Shown: positions 36,701-48,800 of the stretch, piece by piece
Layout of the letters: each line of letters opens with the position of its first letter
Numbering within the stretch: position 1 is the stretch's first letter
DNA from: Leucaena leucocephala
Lineage: Eukaryota; Streptophyta; Magnoliopsida; Fabales; Fabaceae
Direction: 5' to 3'
Length of the DNA: 64,000 nucleotides
Assembly: GCA_037074615.1 (NCBI GenBank)
Contig: CM073558.1
Span: 19,141,001-19,205,000 of the forward strand
Position numbers and translations under genes: made by a program
Notes under the pieces: generated by a model
Told to the model about the DNA's origin: nothing
Databases searched by the model: none
Seen by the model: the letters and a program-made list of their open reading frames with translations, nothing else

Positions 36701-37152
36701 CATTTTCGACCTTGGGAATCCGGGAAGAACCGAAGATAGACATTCGATGAGGAGTAGTTATTATCATTGTAACTGATTGCAGTAGTGCCTGTGCTTATGT
36801 ATGCAGTGTCTGGGGTCCATAAGATGTTCGATGAATCATTGAAACTTGTTCTTCCACCACAAGATAGACTTAAGAAACCTGTCCCATGAATGACAAAGAT
36901 ATCTTCATGTCTTTTCATGTATACGAGGAATAATTCATATCAAATTGCTCATTCTGATAGCTACATGGGTCCTAGTTCAAAGAATTTGGATTTGGCATGT
37001 GAAAGAAGTTAAATGCTGAAAAAATCTGATTAAGAAAATGACAGATATAAATGATTGAAAAAGTTCAGAACTTTACCATCTTGATCACAGAAAACACCAA
37101 CCCAGAAGCTAAAAACCAGAAAAAAGCCAACCCATGAATCCCAAAACTCCAT
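30753..37152 (-). CDS. Malectin-like LRR receptor kinase (At5g48740-like)
   Basis: Sixteen coding exons fit with all phases kept: 37152-37077, 36878-36338, 35695-35244, 34794-34677, 34580-34512, 34409-34341, 34264-34196, 33950-33879, 33784-33716, 33647-33412, 33344-33115, 32838-32712, 32620-32552, 32156-31967, 31888-31756, 30959-30753 (908 aa). A signal peptide occupies about 1-23. The malectin-like ectodomain (about 27-360) starts FLSLSCGG and contains WTPD. Five LRR exons of 69-72 bp each encode one repeat (LDLHNTSLAGEI, LNLSFNRL, LDLQNNSLQG). The membrane helix is about 554-577. The kinase has its Gly loop at about 630-637 (GRGSFGSV), Lys 651, HRD 747-749 and DFG 767-769, and keeps KGTAGYLDPEYYST, so it looks active and of the RD class. 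It acts as a plasma-membrane receptor; the ligand is unknown. Length matches the Arabidopsis protein I remember. Introns 2, 3 and 15 contain MITE-like insertions. Confidence 0.95.
31199..31464. mobile_element. Hairpin MITE-like insertion in receptor-kinase intron 15
   Basis: The left end GGGAAAACTATTCCGC and following TTTTTAATTTGGTACATATG resemble the reverse complement of the right end (GGTGGAAAACCATTTTG, AATTTTTAGTATGTTAC), and the similarity goes on to a TATTAAATC/TAATAAATC pair. No target duplication was readable. It lies in the 796-bp intron 15. Confidence 0.5.
34855..35205. mobile_element. MITE in receptor-kinase intron 3 (family X, copy 1)
   Basis: The ends are inverted: GGGAAAATTAATTTTTTTT on the left against GGAAAAATTAATCTTTTTAT from the right. 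Inner modules (ACTCGGTTATAA, TTAAACTTTGACCTG) also recur inverted on the right (ACTCGGTTGTAA, TTAAACTTTGACTTG). A related copy is at 45348-45580, and the ends of the ValRS-carrying element at 57176-58268 look similar. The superfamily is uncertain; no clean target duplication. Confidence 0.65.
35990..36252. mobile_element. Stowaway-like MITE, copy 3 (intronic)
   Basis: It has the left end TACTTCTCTGATACTTAATA and the right end TATTAAGGATCAGAGGAGTA, flanked by TA, inside intron 2 of the receptor kinase. The internal palindrome AATTATATTAAATAAGTTAG and the C/T-rich block CTTTCCCTCCCTATCTT match the family in inverted order. Confidence 0.75.
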
Positions 37153-40100
37153 TATCTCAAAGATTCCTACTATGGAGCCAGTTGCCTTTTCCTTTTGTCC
37201 TCAGAACCAAATATAACAGACAACAAGACAAGTCTGAGTCAAAGGAAAAATTCTGTCAATGTTTGAATGAATAGAGCCATGAACATTTATCATCACTTTA
37301 AGGTGTCACTGAAAGAAGAAGAATGAGTCGAAGGGACAGAGCAAAGCTTGAAGGAAGGGAAAAGTACACAAAGTTGGAAAAAATGTCTTGATTTGTTAGG
37401 TGACAGTATCATTGACAACAGAATAATGAAGAAAGAAACTATAGAATGATGAAGAAAGAGGAAACGACTATGAATCCAGGAGAAAATATGATCATTAAAG
37501 AAACTTTGTTGAGTCATTGGCAGTAGGCAATGATTACAGTTAGTTATGTTGGCTTACTATTATCGCTATATTTACTATAACCATAGTTCATCATGATTAG
37601 AGCGTGTTTCATATATTTTTATGGAGTCTAAATAAAATAAATGATTAATATATAGATTAAGAAAACTAATTATTTGTAATAAATATGATTTAGTTTTTTT
37701 AAAATATTATTTTTTTATTATGATTACCTTTAGATAGAAACATTTTAACATATGCAATTAATATTGATATTTTAGAAAAAATATTATAAATTTAAGAATT
37801 AAAGTAGATTAATATTTTATATTTAAAATTAAATTTAACTTTTTAATTAAGGGGAATGAGTATTATTTATAGTTTAGTAACAATGTGACTTTAGAAGTTT
37901 TTTTTTATATATTTGTTTATTTCAATCAATTTAAACCTATGTCAACACTGTTCAAGCTAAACCCAGCCAAATGTGGCAAGTAGTATTACATTGGGACAAT
38001 TTGGCGTTGACATGTTTTTTAATATTTATATAGTATCAATATTGATTTTGGTAGAATTCCCTTGTATGCAATCTTTATAGATAAGGAGCTATACTTCTTT
38101 ATAAAATTAAAAGAAATAATTCCAAAGATGTAAAATAGTTTTTTTATATATATTTGTAATAAAATAATAAAAATTATTTAATAGTGATTAGAAAACATAA
38201 TAAAAATAAGAACAAGCTTTAACATTTTAAACTTGTGTTAATTTAAAATTTTTCCTATGCTTCTTGGGAAACATGGGAAAACCATGATAAGACATAAGCT
38301 TTTTATTTAATTTTTTAAAATAAAATTAAATAAACTAACTCCTTGCTACACAAATTCTTCAAGCAGTAATTAATTTTCAATATAATTAAATCCCTACTGA
38401 TTTACCGACAGTTAGTGATGGATATTAATTTCTAATTTCTTGGATAATCAAATTGAGTTTTTTTTTTAGATCCAAAACTCTTAGCAGCATTCGCCACAAA
38501 AATTAAAAAGTTGCAATATCAGAAATCAAAGCTTAGAATACAAGTTTTAATGTCAGTCAAAGCAGTCATAATTGATATATTTCTTTATTTTATTTTATTG
38601 CCTTTTGGCTTTGCTTTAAACTTCATACAAAATTCACTCAATCCACTATGTGAACAAAATAAGCTTGTCAACGAAGACATAATCAATACCATTCTATTTC
38701 TACTTCACGCAACTGAAAAAGATTCACTCATTTGGCTCATGATTCTTTTAGATAAATGTAAATATATAAAAAAAAAAACAAATTACACAAAAATTTTCTA
38801 ATATTTTATATTTTGATTATTAAACTCTACTGGTAAAGTTAATAATGTTTATAACTTCATAGTTTTTATATTTTTAATTATGTATTATGCTATTTAAAAA
38901 AATAACACTTGACATTTGACATGTATTTTAAATACTTAGAATAAAATACTTAAAAAATATAAAATACTTTAAAAAGTATTGAAAATATTTTTTGATAATG
39001 TATTTTTTTTAAAAAAATATAAATTATTTAAAATTACATATAAATTTCCAAGTGTTATTTTTTACAATGATATTGTACTATAATAAAAAAATATAAAAAG
39101 TATATTATAATAAAAATTGTTAATTTTAACGATAATTAAAATATAAAATATTAGAATTTTTAATTTAAATTTTTAAAGATTAAGGAAGTTATGTATAAAA
39201 TACCCAAAATTTAAAGAAATTTTGTGCATTTAGACCTTAAAACTAAATAATAAATCACTTTAAACTTTTAAGTTCGTGTAAATAATATCCAATAATCAAT
39301 TATATACCTTTTTAAATTTTATTTTTGCCTACATACATATAAATCTTACAAACTTTGAAATACATAATATAAACTCATTAAATTTTAAATTATATGGAGA
39401 TAAGTAATAAAATAACTAATACAAAAAAAGTTATTTATATAAATATAAGAGTTTAATTGTAAAGTTATAAAAATGAACAGAGTTATTTGTACTTGATATA
39501 AAGTTTAGGGAGCTAGGTATATTTAGCCAATAAATATTAATCTTATTGGCACAATTATTTTTTTTTTTAGAATTTTAGATAGAAGTAATAGACATATTAA
39601 TAATATGCCTAAATTAAGATTTAGTAACAGTGTTGTATTTTGTTCCAAGGAAGTTTTGTACTTTTACCGACTTATTAATTTCTTAAACAATCATAGATTA
39701 TTATTATTATTATTATTATTAAAAAATTTATAATTTCTTATTAGGCTAGTTAAAATATAATGGTTGCTTTCTTGTGTTTTTTTTTAAATACCTTTATGCA
39801 AATAGTTCTGCATAATTTTTTTTTCTGTTGGTGATAGCATAAAAATTTTTCTTAATAGAAAATCATTAGATCAAAGAGAGATCTTTAATTACAATTTTAA
39901 AACATAAAACATAAATTTGGTCTGATTAAATTTCCCTATTATGATGACTTAGATTGTGGAAGAAAAATTGATTAAATGTTGTCCCCCTGATGAGCGCACT
40001 GATTAGGAACTGAGAATTACAAATTACGCTATTTTGAATAATAAATACATTGTTTAGCAAAATAATTAATTTTTTATATTGGGAGTAGCAACCATGAACC

Positions 40101-40609
40101 CCAAAACTAGAATATCTAATAATAGGATATAGTTAATATTATTAATATATATATATATATATATATTCTTATACTAATGATTAAATCCACCACAATGAAA
40201 CATGTCTTATTAACCATTTAAAATAAATATAAACATGTTTAATAAAATAAAGATATATTCTATAATCTATATAAATCTAAATATAATTAATGCATTATTT
40301 ATATGATCTGTTTGATCTAACATATAAATTATATTAGATTATTCTAAAATATTTTGTACATTTTGGTCAAAAAGTGTATTGTACATATTTAATTAAAATA
40401 CAATTATATTATAAAAAATAATTTTTTATATAAAACCCTTTATTAGATATTTAAATTTAATCGTGCTAGAGGAAAAATATTTCTATTTTTTAAAATTAAT
40501 TATAAATTGAGAAAAAATAAATTTAAGGGAAAGAATTGAAATAAATTTCAAATTAAAAGACTATAATAAAGGTTTTTTTTGTCACAAATTTTTTTAGAAA
40601 TAAGTTGGG
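37153..40609. other. Long AT-rich intergenic region
   Basis: This is the 5' flank of the receptor kinase followed by AT-rich DNA. It has simple repeats ((ATT)n about 39700-39720; (TA)n about 40144-40165). An open frame at 38511-38801 is AT-driven, has no family resemblance and no gene context. I see no transposon ends. Confidence 0.5.
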
Positions 40610-40950
40610 CTCACCACGATCCAATGACAGGGTAAAGTATCACTTTTTCTTAGGCTATTTATTACCCTCAGATATAAACTTAAACACCCAGAAGTTAGGA
40701 TGTCTCTCTAAGTACCATGAATAAAATTACAACAAAGTAATACTCCTCAAAAATCAAATACATTTCAAATAGTTATATATTCCATCTTTTTACCAGTTAA
40801 ATCTATAAACGATAGATAAGATTACAATAAAGTTTTAAGTAAAAAGTTGTGGCTTCAAAAATAACGAAGACCATATCAAAATGAAAAATGGCTCCTCCTC
40901 GCGTAGCCCAACATTTGGCCCACACGAAGGCCCATTCCAATATTTTTGCA
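40610..40950. repeat. Dispersed repeat fragment, partner of 4735-5020
   Basis: It shares CTCACCACGATC, CAAAGTAATACTCC and a downstream GAAGGCCCATT block with 4735-5020, in the same order. It may be a fragment of an old LTR. It directly precedes the ACGT-rich tandem array. Confidence 0.4.
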
Positions 40951-40959
40951 TATGACAAT

Positions 40960-42450
40960 GGTGCTACGTGGCAGATGTGTCAACGCCACGTGGGCTCAAA
41001 CTGATACATAGCACTGACTGGGCAAACAATGATATGCTAGTTGACCTGTCCAGTCACTTGGCTACTAACTTAGACTAAGCACTGAAGTTGCCGATGACAT
41101 GTCCACGTCACTTAGGCTATGATTGGTCAATTCGATGATGTGTTAGTTGACGTATCATGCCACTTGGTCTTCTGACTTGAACTAAGCACCAATATGGCTG
41201 ATGACAAGGTTAAGCCATGAAGGCTCTAATCGATCAAATTGATTACATGTCAACACCTCGATTATTGATTTGGACTAAGTATAGACGTGGTTAATAATGT
41301 GTCTATCACACATAGGCTCTAATTGCTCAAACTGATGACGTATCTAGTGACATGTATTATTACCATGACTATTGGCATGAACTAAGTGTCAACATGTCTT
41401 GTGATGTGTCCACACAATGTAAGCTTTTACTGGTCAAACTGTTGACTTGTTTGACGATGTGTATCGCCACCATAGCTATTAACTCAAATTAAACTTCAAT
41501 ATGACTATCACATGTTTAAGCCATATAGGCCATGATTAGTCATACTAATGACATATTGGTTGCTAGTCTGGCCAATAGAGCTGCTGACTCAGACTAAGTA
41601 CTGACATAGTAGATGACACGTCCACACCATGTAGGCAAATACTAGGTCAAAAGGTTACTTGTATGGCGAAGTGTCCCGCCAACCTTATTGTGACTCAGAT
41701 TGAGCACTGATGTGGTGATGATATATCCAAGTCATGTAGGTGATGACCAATCAAATTGACAAGGTGTCAGATGACATGTCCTACCAACTGGGTTACTTAG
41801 GCTTATGATATGTCCATGCCATGTAGGCTCTGATTGGTCAAAGTAATAACGTGTTACACCACCTTATCAATTGACTTGGACCAAGAGCCAACGTAGAGTA
41901 TGGCGTTTCCACACCATATAGTCTTTGACCGGTTAAAACTCGTGACATGTCTATCCATCTTAGCTCCTAAGTTGAACAAAGTGTTGATGTGGACTATATG
42001 ACATTTCCTTGCCATGTATCTATAACCAGCCAAATTGATGACATGTCCTGCCACCTTTGATGTTGACTTTGACTAAGCTTTGACATGGCCTATGACATGT
42101 CCACACCACCTAGGCTCTAACCAATCAATTATGACATGTCCCGCCAACTTATTTGCTAAGTCAAATTAAGTGCTAACTTGGCCGATGACGTGTACATACC
42201 ACGTAGGCTCTTATCAATCAAGCCAAACCAATGACATGTCCCACCACCTTAGCTGATGATTCGGACTAAATGCTGACATGTCTGATGATATGTTCACACT
42301 ATGTAGGCTTGATGGGTCAAACCGATAACGTATCCGTCATCATGTCCTGCCACCTTGGTTGCTGACTCAGGATAATGGCCAACGTGTACGCACCACGTAG
42401 GCTATGACCCTTCAAACAATAACGTGTCTGGTGACGTGTCATGCCACCTC
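40960..42450. repeat. Diverged ~100-bp tandem repeat array rich in ACGT cores
   Basis: Units follow the order GACTNRGACTAAGYRCTGA, CATGGCTGATGACRTGTCC, ACACCATGTAGGCTCTGATT, GGTCAAACTGATGACRTGTC, CCGCCACCTTGG. The ACTAAG module recurs at roughly 41068, 41173, 41263, 41378, 41593, 42072 and 42267, with degenerate versions between, giving about 14 units of 90-115 bp. Units are strongly diverged. The array contains a G-box palindrome (CCACGTGG near 40987-40994) and a dozen or so ACGT cores (GACGTG, AACGTG, CACGTA). It has no coding potential and ends about 1.4 kb upstream of the HYH start. Confidence 0.8.
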
Positions 42451-42909
42451 GGCTGTGCGTTCGACTTAGAAATCCAATTACCTTCTAGTTGGTCCCGCAA
42501 AATTAGGGTTCCCGACATTTCCCTCTGGCATTCTGGCACTCCATTCATAATCCCCTTCGGCTGCAATCGAAGCCAAGTCTTGAATTCAGATTCTAATGTT
42601 ATATATATCTTCCGTCAAAACTAAACTTGGATTGTGTTTCTTGAGTAACCGAAGCTCGGTGAAAGAAAAAAGATCAAATAAAAGGAGCAATCTGAAGAAA
42701 ATCTCGCACCTGAAGAAACTCCGAAGCTTCGAAGCTGAGAATGTCGTGGGTGTTGAGAATGGAATGGAAGAAGCTGAACAGATTAGAGAAAGAAAGATGG
42801 GGGGTTTCATGGTTGCCGACTTGCCGTTGCCGTTGCAGTTCCAGTTGCAGAGTGGCACTTTTTAAGAGAGACGACACTTGAGCAGAGAAAAGTAACATGA
42901 CAATGCGGC
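42451..42909. other. Gene-like but unassigned segment
   Basis: Base composition is higher in GC than the flanks, and overlapping frames are open on both strands (plus 42596-42865, minus 42674-42937). The plus frame encodes a basic, Ser/Lys-rich sequence beginning with an ATG at 42596 and ending at a TAA. I recognise no family, and the two-strand openness argues against calling either. It could be an exon remnant or the promoter side of a lost gene. Confidence 0.3.
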
Positions 42910-43499
42910 TCAGGCATGTTTGGATTAACTTTTGCACAATAAATTTTAATAAAAATAAATTTTAAGAATAATAAATTTTAAAAATAGAGATATTTAAATA
43001 ATTAATAGTAAAATTATTTTTTATATTAATAAATTACTAAAAAAGGTATGATTTGATTAAAATATGAGAGATAAGAGAGTATAGAGAATAAATAGGAGAG
43101 AGGAGAGAGGAGAGAGAAGAAATAGGAGAGATGAGAGAGTGTAAAGAAGAGAGAGAAAAGGGGAGATAGTGTGAAGAAGAGAGATAATAGAGGTGAGAGA
43201 AGAGAGATGAGAGAGAGTATAAGAAAAAAGTAGGGGTAAAATAGTAATTGGATAATATATAAACTCTTTTACAGTTCTAAAACCTATTTTCAATAGTTTA
43301 TTTAAAATTATAGTTTCAAATTGAGATTTTACCCAAAATCAATTTTAGATAAAAATGGCTGTTTAGTTCAAATTTTTTTAAACTAAGATTTTAGTCAAAA
43401 ACAATTTTGGATTAAAAATTGATGTTTGTGTGAAATTTTCCCAAAATGAGGTTTTGTCTAAAATTAATTCTCAAACTATGGTTGCCAAACACACACTAA
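42910..43499. mobile_element. Tourist-like MITE, copy E (largest GA-rich core)
   Basis: The left end is CAGGCATGTTTGGATTAACT; the right end is TGGTTGCCAAACACACACTA. The modules are in the orientation of copies C and D: AAATAGAGATATTTAAATAA, AAAGGTATGATTTGATTAAA, then about 200 bp of GAGAGA/GAAGAGA purine tract, then AGGGGTAAAATAGTAATTGG. It ends about 350 bp upstream of the HYH start codon. The minus open frame over 43057-43293 is an artefact of the purine tract. Confidence 0.75.
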
Positions 43500-43848
43500 G
43501 TTGACCCATTTTCTCATGAGGTATATACGGAATTTTTATTTTTAACTTTTTTTTATTAAAATAATTTAAATATAATTAGAAAGTTGGTTATTTCTTAACA
43601 TAAAAAATAATGTTATATAAATTCTTCCGTATACTGTGCAATATCTGCATGTGAGGAAAACTGGCGGTTGTGGGGATGACAACGTGTCCAAATGTGAACC
43701 AAACTCTTTGGTCCCATTCGCATCTCTTGAATGGTTCTTCAGATAAAGCAGTCACACACATTCCTTCACTTCACTTTGTAATTTTCTCTGATCAAATAAA
43801 TAATCAAAAAGCTCTCAACTTCATTCACCTCAAAGAGAAGAAAGAGTC
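43500..43848 (+). promoter_or_regulatory. HYH proximal promoter and 5' UTR
   Basis: This is the short interval between a MITE and the start codon. It contains an ACGT core in CAACGTGTCC at about 43680-43689, an ABRE/ACE-like motif to which bZIP factors of this class can bind. No convincing TATA box was assigned. Regulation is inferred only. Confidence 0.35.
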
Positions 43849-45142
43849 ATGTCTGCTCAGCTCAAGGAAGGAGGAGTAGTCTCCGCTTCTTCTTCATCTT
43901 CTTGGCTCAGCAACAACCCTTTCCGTCTTCACAAGACCAGCAAAATGGGTAAGTTCATCAAATCAAATTGTCTTCTTCATATGCAAAAACTTTCATCTTT
44001 CAATTTTGATCCCTAGCTAGTTTTCTCATGTAAATGAATGACACTGTATGTATAAATATATGGTATGAGGAAGATGAAATGTTAGGAACCAAAGTAGCCT
44101 TGATTCTTATGATTTGAGAATAGTACTGATGCAGAAGAAAGCGATGAAGAACTGTTCAGAGTGCCGGACATGGAAGCGGCGGCGGCTGGCGGAGAGTGTG
44201 GAGGAGGAGGGGTTGTTGTTTCGAATGGGAATGCGAAGGCAGCGACAAGCTTAAGCAATGTGACAGTGACAGATGTTCAGTTTCAGAGTAATGGAAAACG
44301 AAGAAGAGGAAGAAACCCAGCAGATAAAGAGTGCAGGCGCCTCAAGAGGTGTATATATATATATATATAATAATCTCAGATCTTTGTATTCCCACATTTT
44401 AGATAGTATTACATGCATAGAGTACAGAGATAGGAAGAAAGTAGTGGATCTCAACTATATGGTCTTTAAGAGATTAAGATGAAGTATTGAGCATTGTATT
44501 GAAATCCAGACCAGGCTAGTTAGTCGGATTGATAATTTGGCCGATTCGATCAATCAATCAATTTGATTGGAAAATATGCTACCCGAGATGAACTCCTTTA
44601 TGATATCATAGAACAATGTCATCTTGAATTTAAAAAATTAGTAATCCATCAAAACTCTAGATAAATTTTGCGTGATTTACGCATTAATTTTTACTTAAAT
44701 ATTAATTTTTTCATTGTTATAATATGAATATTTTTATATATTTTATTTACATTATATTATTTTAATCATGATCTGGTTTAAATGAACCACTAACTCTTAA
44801 ATTATTATTTTAGCCAATTCAGCGACCGGTCTATTTTTGTAGTACCATGATATGACATTGAGAGGATTTGTATTTTCCAGAAACCTTCATAATGTACAGT
44901 GTGTATGAATGAGCAGGTTGTTAAGGAATAGGGTATCAGCACAGCAAGCAAGAGAAAGGAAGAAGGTATATGTGAATGAGTTGGAAGCAAGAGCTAAGGA
45001 GTTGCAAGACAATAATTGCAAGTTGGAAGAGAGTATCTCTACTTTGATCAATGAGAACACTATGCTTCGTAAGGTTCTTATGAACACAAGGCCTAAACCT
45101 GATGACACCACCGAACAACCAAAGCACGATCAGTTAACTTAA
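43849..45142 (+). CDS. HYH: HYH-type bZIP transcription factor (HY5 homolog)
   Basis: Three coding exons, 43849-43948, 44135-44348 and 44917-45142, give 179 aa with phases kept. The protein has the COP1-interaction motif ESDEELFRVPDMEA at residues 36-49 with the VP pair at 43-44, an acidic/Gly-rich middle, the GKRRRGRNPADKE basic lead-in, and the bZIP basic region LLRNRVSAQQARERKK (106-121). A leucine zipper runs to about 162, with ENTMLRKVLMNTRPKPDD near the end. VPDMEA and NTRPK distinguish HYH from HY5. In Arabidopsis HYH acts in the nucleus with HY5 to promote light responses and is targeted by COP1. The intron between exons 2 and 3 splits the basic region, as in HY5/HYH genes. Intron 2 begins directly with a (TA)n run after GTG. 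It is convergent with PIG-O. Confidence 0.95.
44349..44369 (+). repeat. (TA)n microsatellite at the HYH intron 2 donor
   Basis: The donor AG|GTG is followed at once by about nine TA dinucleotides. Such tracts vary in length easily, and this one occupies the region after the donor that pairs with U1. Confidence 0.85.
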
Positions 45143-45841
45143 ACTTGATGGAAATCCCTATCATACCCTTGTCCTCTCTCCCTTCAACATTTCTTAACCA
45201 TTGATTCATTCAAGATTATATGATTGATCTGAGGACAGTGATGACATTTTCTTTTTCGGTAGACAAGGCCAAGCTTTTTATTTATTGAGAATTCTCACTC
45301 ATCAGCAATTTTTTGTATTGATGTATCACGAAATCAAATGTCCATTTAGAAAAAAAGGGAAGATTAATCTTACTCTTTATAATTTTAACTCAGTTATATC
45401 TCAATCCTTAAATATTCCTATAATTTCTAACTATTTAATCCTTAAGTTATGAAATAAATAATTTTATTTTCTAAAATATAATAACTATTTTAAATGGTTA
45501 AGAAGTAATATGTAAGGTTAATGATTAAGTTATAATTAAATTAAAACCATAAGGGAAAAAGACGAATTGTTTGCCCAAAAGAAAACTATATTTTCATCAC
45601 TAATAACAAAATTCAGCAAGAGACAAATTTGGATGAATTGAGGGGCAAACTCCAGATTGAAGTTCATAACCTTCATGTGCTTAAAACTGTCAAAGAAACC
45701 TCAAACTACAAAACTTGTGTGATCGTAAAATGAATCTATGTACAGTAATTGAAAGAATAGGTAAAAAAAAACAAGAAAAAGTAGAAGAATGAAATACAGA
45801 TAACTAACATTGTATACAACTTTAAGAAACCTGGATTAAAG
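45143..45841. other. Spacer between convergent HYH and PIG-O genes
   Basis: This 699-bp tail-to-tail interval presumably contains both 3' UTRs, with a MITE in between. No further gene is seen. Confidence 0.6.
45348..45580. mobile_element. MITE family X, copy 2
   Basis: It starts GGGAAGATTAATCTTACTCT and ends with the inverted-type AAGGGAAAAAGACGAATTG. The middle shares ATGAAATA.ATAATTTTATT and TTTCTA with the MITE at 34855-35205. The copy is shorter and more decayed. It lies between the convergent HYH and PIG-O genes. Confidence 0.55.
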
Positions 45842-48800
45842 CTATTGGTCAAAATAGTAAAGTGAAGCCCAACATGTGAAGATATCTGTAAGGACAAGAC
45901 CAACCACATCGAAAACAAACTTCGGAGCAAATAAACCCCATACCTGCAAGAACATAAAACATTGATTGTACTTCATTAACAACACAAAACAGGAATATGT
46001 TGACAAAAAAACAAAAAATCTGACATTGTTTTTACCATCAAGTGCCGCCTCTGAACAGTGACACATAATATCGCGAAAGTTGTTGTAATTGCTGTACTTA
46101 GCCCATACATTATATACGCCTTAATGTGACATTGAATTGAGATGTCAGAAAACAATATACATTTAATGGTTAAAAACTTACAAGTAAAGGGAACTCACTT
46201 GAGATAATTGTGTATACATAGAATGTTTTGTTTGATTAGCCTGTTTCATGGACGCTACAAGAAATGGGAGACCGAGTACCGGAAGGATGATTGAAAACCC
46301 GAAGGTGTCGATTGTGAGGAGGATTGCTTGGCGAATGAGAACAAATTCTTCAAACCTGAAATGAATGTATTGAGATCATTAAAATACCAAGCAAAGAGTA
46401 AGACATGGGAAAAAACCCATTAAGATCAATTATTGATCGTTCCCAAGAGATAGAGAAGTCTGATGGTTGTATTGTTATCTAGTGATTCCGCTAGCATCTG
46501 AATCATGGATAAATACTTTTGAAAAATAGCAAACATTAATGTAATTGACTATATACCCCACAAATGCAGCACCATAACGGAGACCATCAAAAGCACACCT
46601 GAAAATAAAAATGCGGAGGTTTGTCATGTGTAACTTCAGGAGAAAGCATTAATTAATAATTAATCTGTTGAATATGTTTAATGCATGCCGAAGGAAGATG
46701 CAGAAACTACAAGAGAGTTCACTAGAGAAAACTGAAATAATACTCCTCCCATCCTAAATATAAGAGTTAATTATGATATTTACTTTGGTGCTAAATATAA
46801 GACCTTAATCCACTTTATTTTCCAATTTTATACTTCATTCCCCAAAACTATCCATATTGATTGTACATATTAAGAGAGTTCTATCAAGGGGTAATTCCAA
46901 TGCAAATAATTAAATAGGGTATTTTAAGAAAACAAATACACATTTATTACAAATAACTAATTTCTTTAATCTTTGCAAATTAATTATCTAGCCCCTATAT
47001 TAAGGACTGGAAGTATACGTCCTAAACTCAGACAGAAACAGCTAACATACCAGTGACCACTGCAGAAAAAGAGACACACAGCAAAAAGGCTCCATTGCAT
47101 CACACGGAAGGGATCAACAGCCGAGCTGCCGCTAGGTCTTTCCTTAGCATACTCTTCTGTGTTGTCCATCCTCAATATACAATAACCTGGAAGGTAGTTT
47201 AATAGCATGAGGGAAAATCTTCAGGAAAATGTATGTAGTAAAGAGAAAGACCTAGTAAAATAACACAAGATAGTAGTAAAGAGAACCTCCAGCAATGGAT
47301 GCAAAGGCAATCATGGGACCCTGCTTTCTCGAAAGAAGAATGACAGTAGGACTCCACACGGATAACATGGCCGTTGTTTTTATGATTAAATTTTTCTTGC
47401 AATCGAAACAGCCATCCCCAAGTAGTCCAACAAAACGCGCTATCTCAGAGTGCCCCAAAGAAATAGCATAGATGATCCTGGGAACATAATTTCTTCCGAT
47501 GCTTTCAGGCACGGGTAAAAAACCAATACTATTGAAGTCTGAAATCCAATGCACAAGGATTAGAATGTAACTCAAGATGGTACTCCGTATACTATACTTC
47601 CATGGCCACTTGAAGGAACTTCCCTTGGTGGCCTTGTAGAGTAGAAATGCCAACAGGATCAGAATAAGCATGGGTGCAACTTCAGCTACATAATCCCATA
47701 ATGGAAAACCCGATGTGATGTTGAGGATCCATGAAGTGTGTTCTTTCATGAAAGCAGATGTTGCGGCCTGTTTTGTCAACCCAACTTCAATGGAAAATTG
47801 ACAAAATGCACACAAGAGAAGGAATCCAACACTCTACAGAAAATAAAAAATGATGTTCAGAGACTTTTTTACTATGAAAATCAATAGAAGTTCTATGAGA
47901 ATTCATGCCTTAGCAAGTAAGAAAGTTCTCAAATAACAAAAAACTTGCTAAATAAGAGAATGAAACCTAGGTGAAATACACACTTCTACTAGTAGCTTCT
48001 CCTTCATGACTGCATACCGTAACATCACAATCCCAGATGTGGCCAAGAGGAAATTAGCTACTTTTCCTTCCTCCACTGACAACAAAATCCAAGCCAGAAA
48101 GAAAATGACAATGAATGTCTTGGAAAGCTAAGGTGTAATGCGCGCCAATATAGATATCCAAATGCTTCAAACTTACAGATATAACTGTTTGAAAGGAAAC
48201 TGCATGCACGGATTGCTAGTAAAACATATGCCAAAGTTGAGGTGGAGAAAATTCCAGAAGCTCCAGATAGAGGCATAAATATGCCAAGCTGCCTGTTCCC
48301 TCTTAAAATGGCAAGAATTTGAAAAATGATCGATAAAAACATGATTAAAATGCCAGATATCATCAGTTTCAAATCAAACTCTGTCCATTTGAGGCGAGCT
48401 AACTCTGCCACAGTTGCTAGAAAATTAAAGTATGCATCAATTTGCCTCTTAAGTGTAGGCAAAATTGTATCACTGCCATTTTTGCTGTCTGACAGTAACT
48501 TCTTAGTCAAATGCAGCCATTGCTTCTCTGCTTGAGTATAAGTGCTTGCTATTTGAGACAGGTCATCAGAGGAAAATCCAACAGCTGATGAAGCTGAATA
48601 AACATCTATATATCTCTTAACCTGAAAAAGTGCGTCCTCAAATGATTAAAATGAGATAACGGAAAAGCATGGATATATTCGCGCGCACACAGAACATATG
48701 AGCATTCTCCTGACAATTTGTCACTTCTGGAATTGTCAAATAAGTACCCAGAATGCGATGTTAAAGCAAAGATTGTATACTCGAACCACAATGAAGCTGT

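Noticed and set aside
38511..38801. 96-codon plus-strand frame with a hydrophobic stretch
   Set aside because: It lies in very AT-rich DNA, with Ile/Leu/Phe from A/T codons, no splice context and no recognisable domain.
40960..42450. Possible CRISPR-like array
   Set aside because: Units are long, contiguous and diverged with no unique spacers; this is a plant satellite-type tandem repeat.
42586..42937. Overlapping open frames on both strands
   Set aside because: No family, and openness on both strands suggests composition and not coding.
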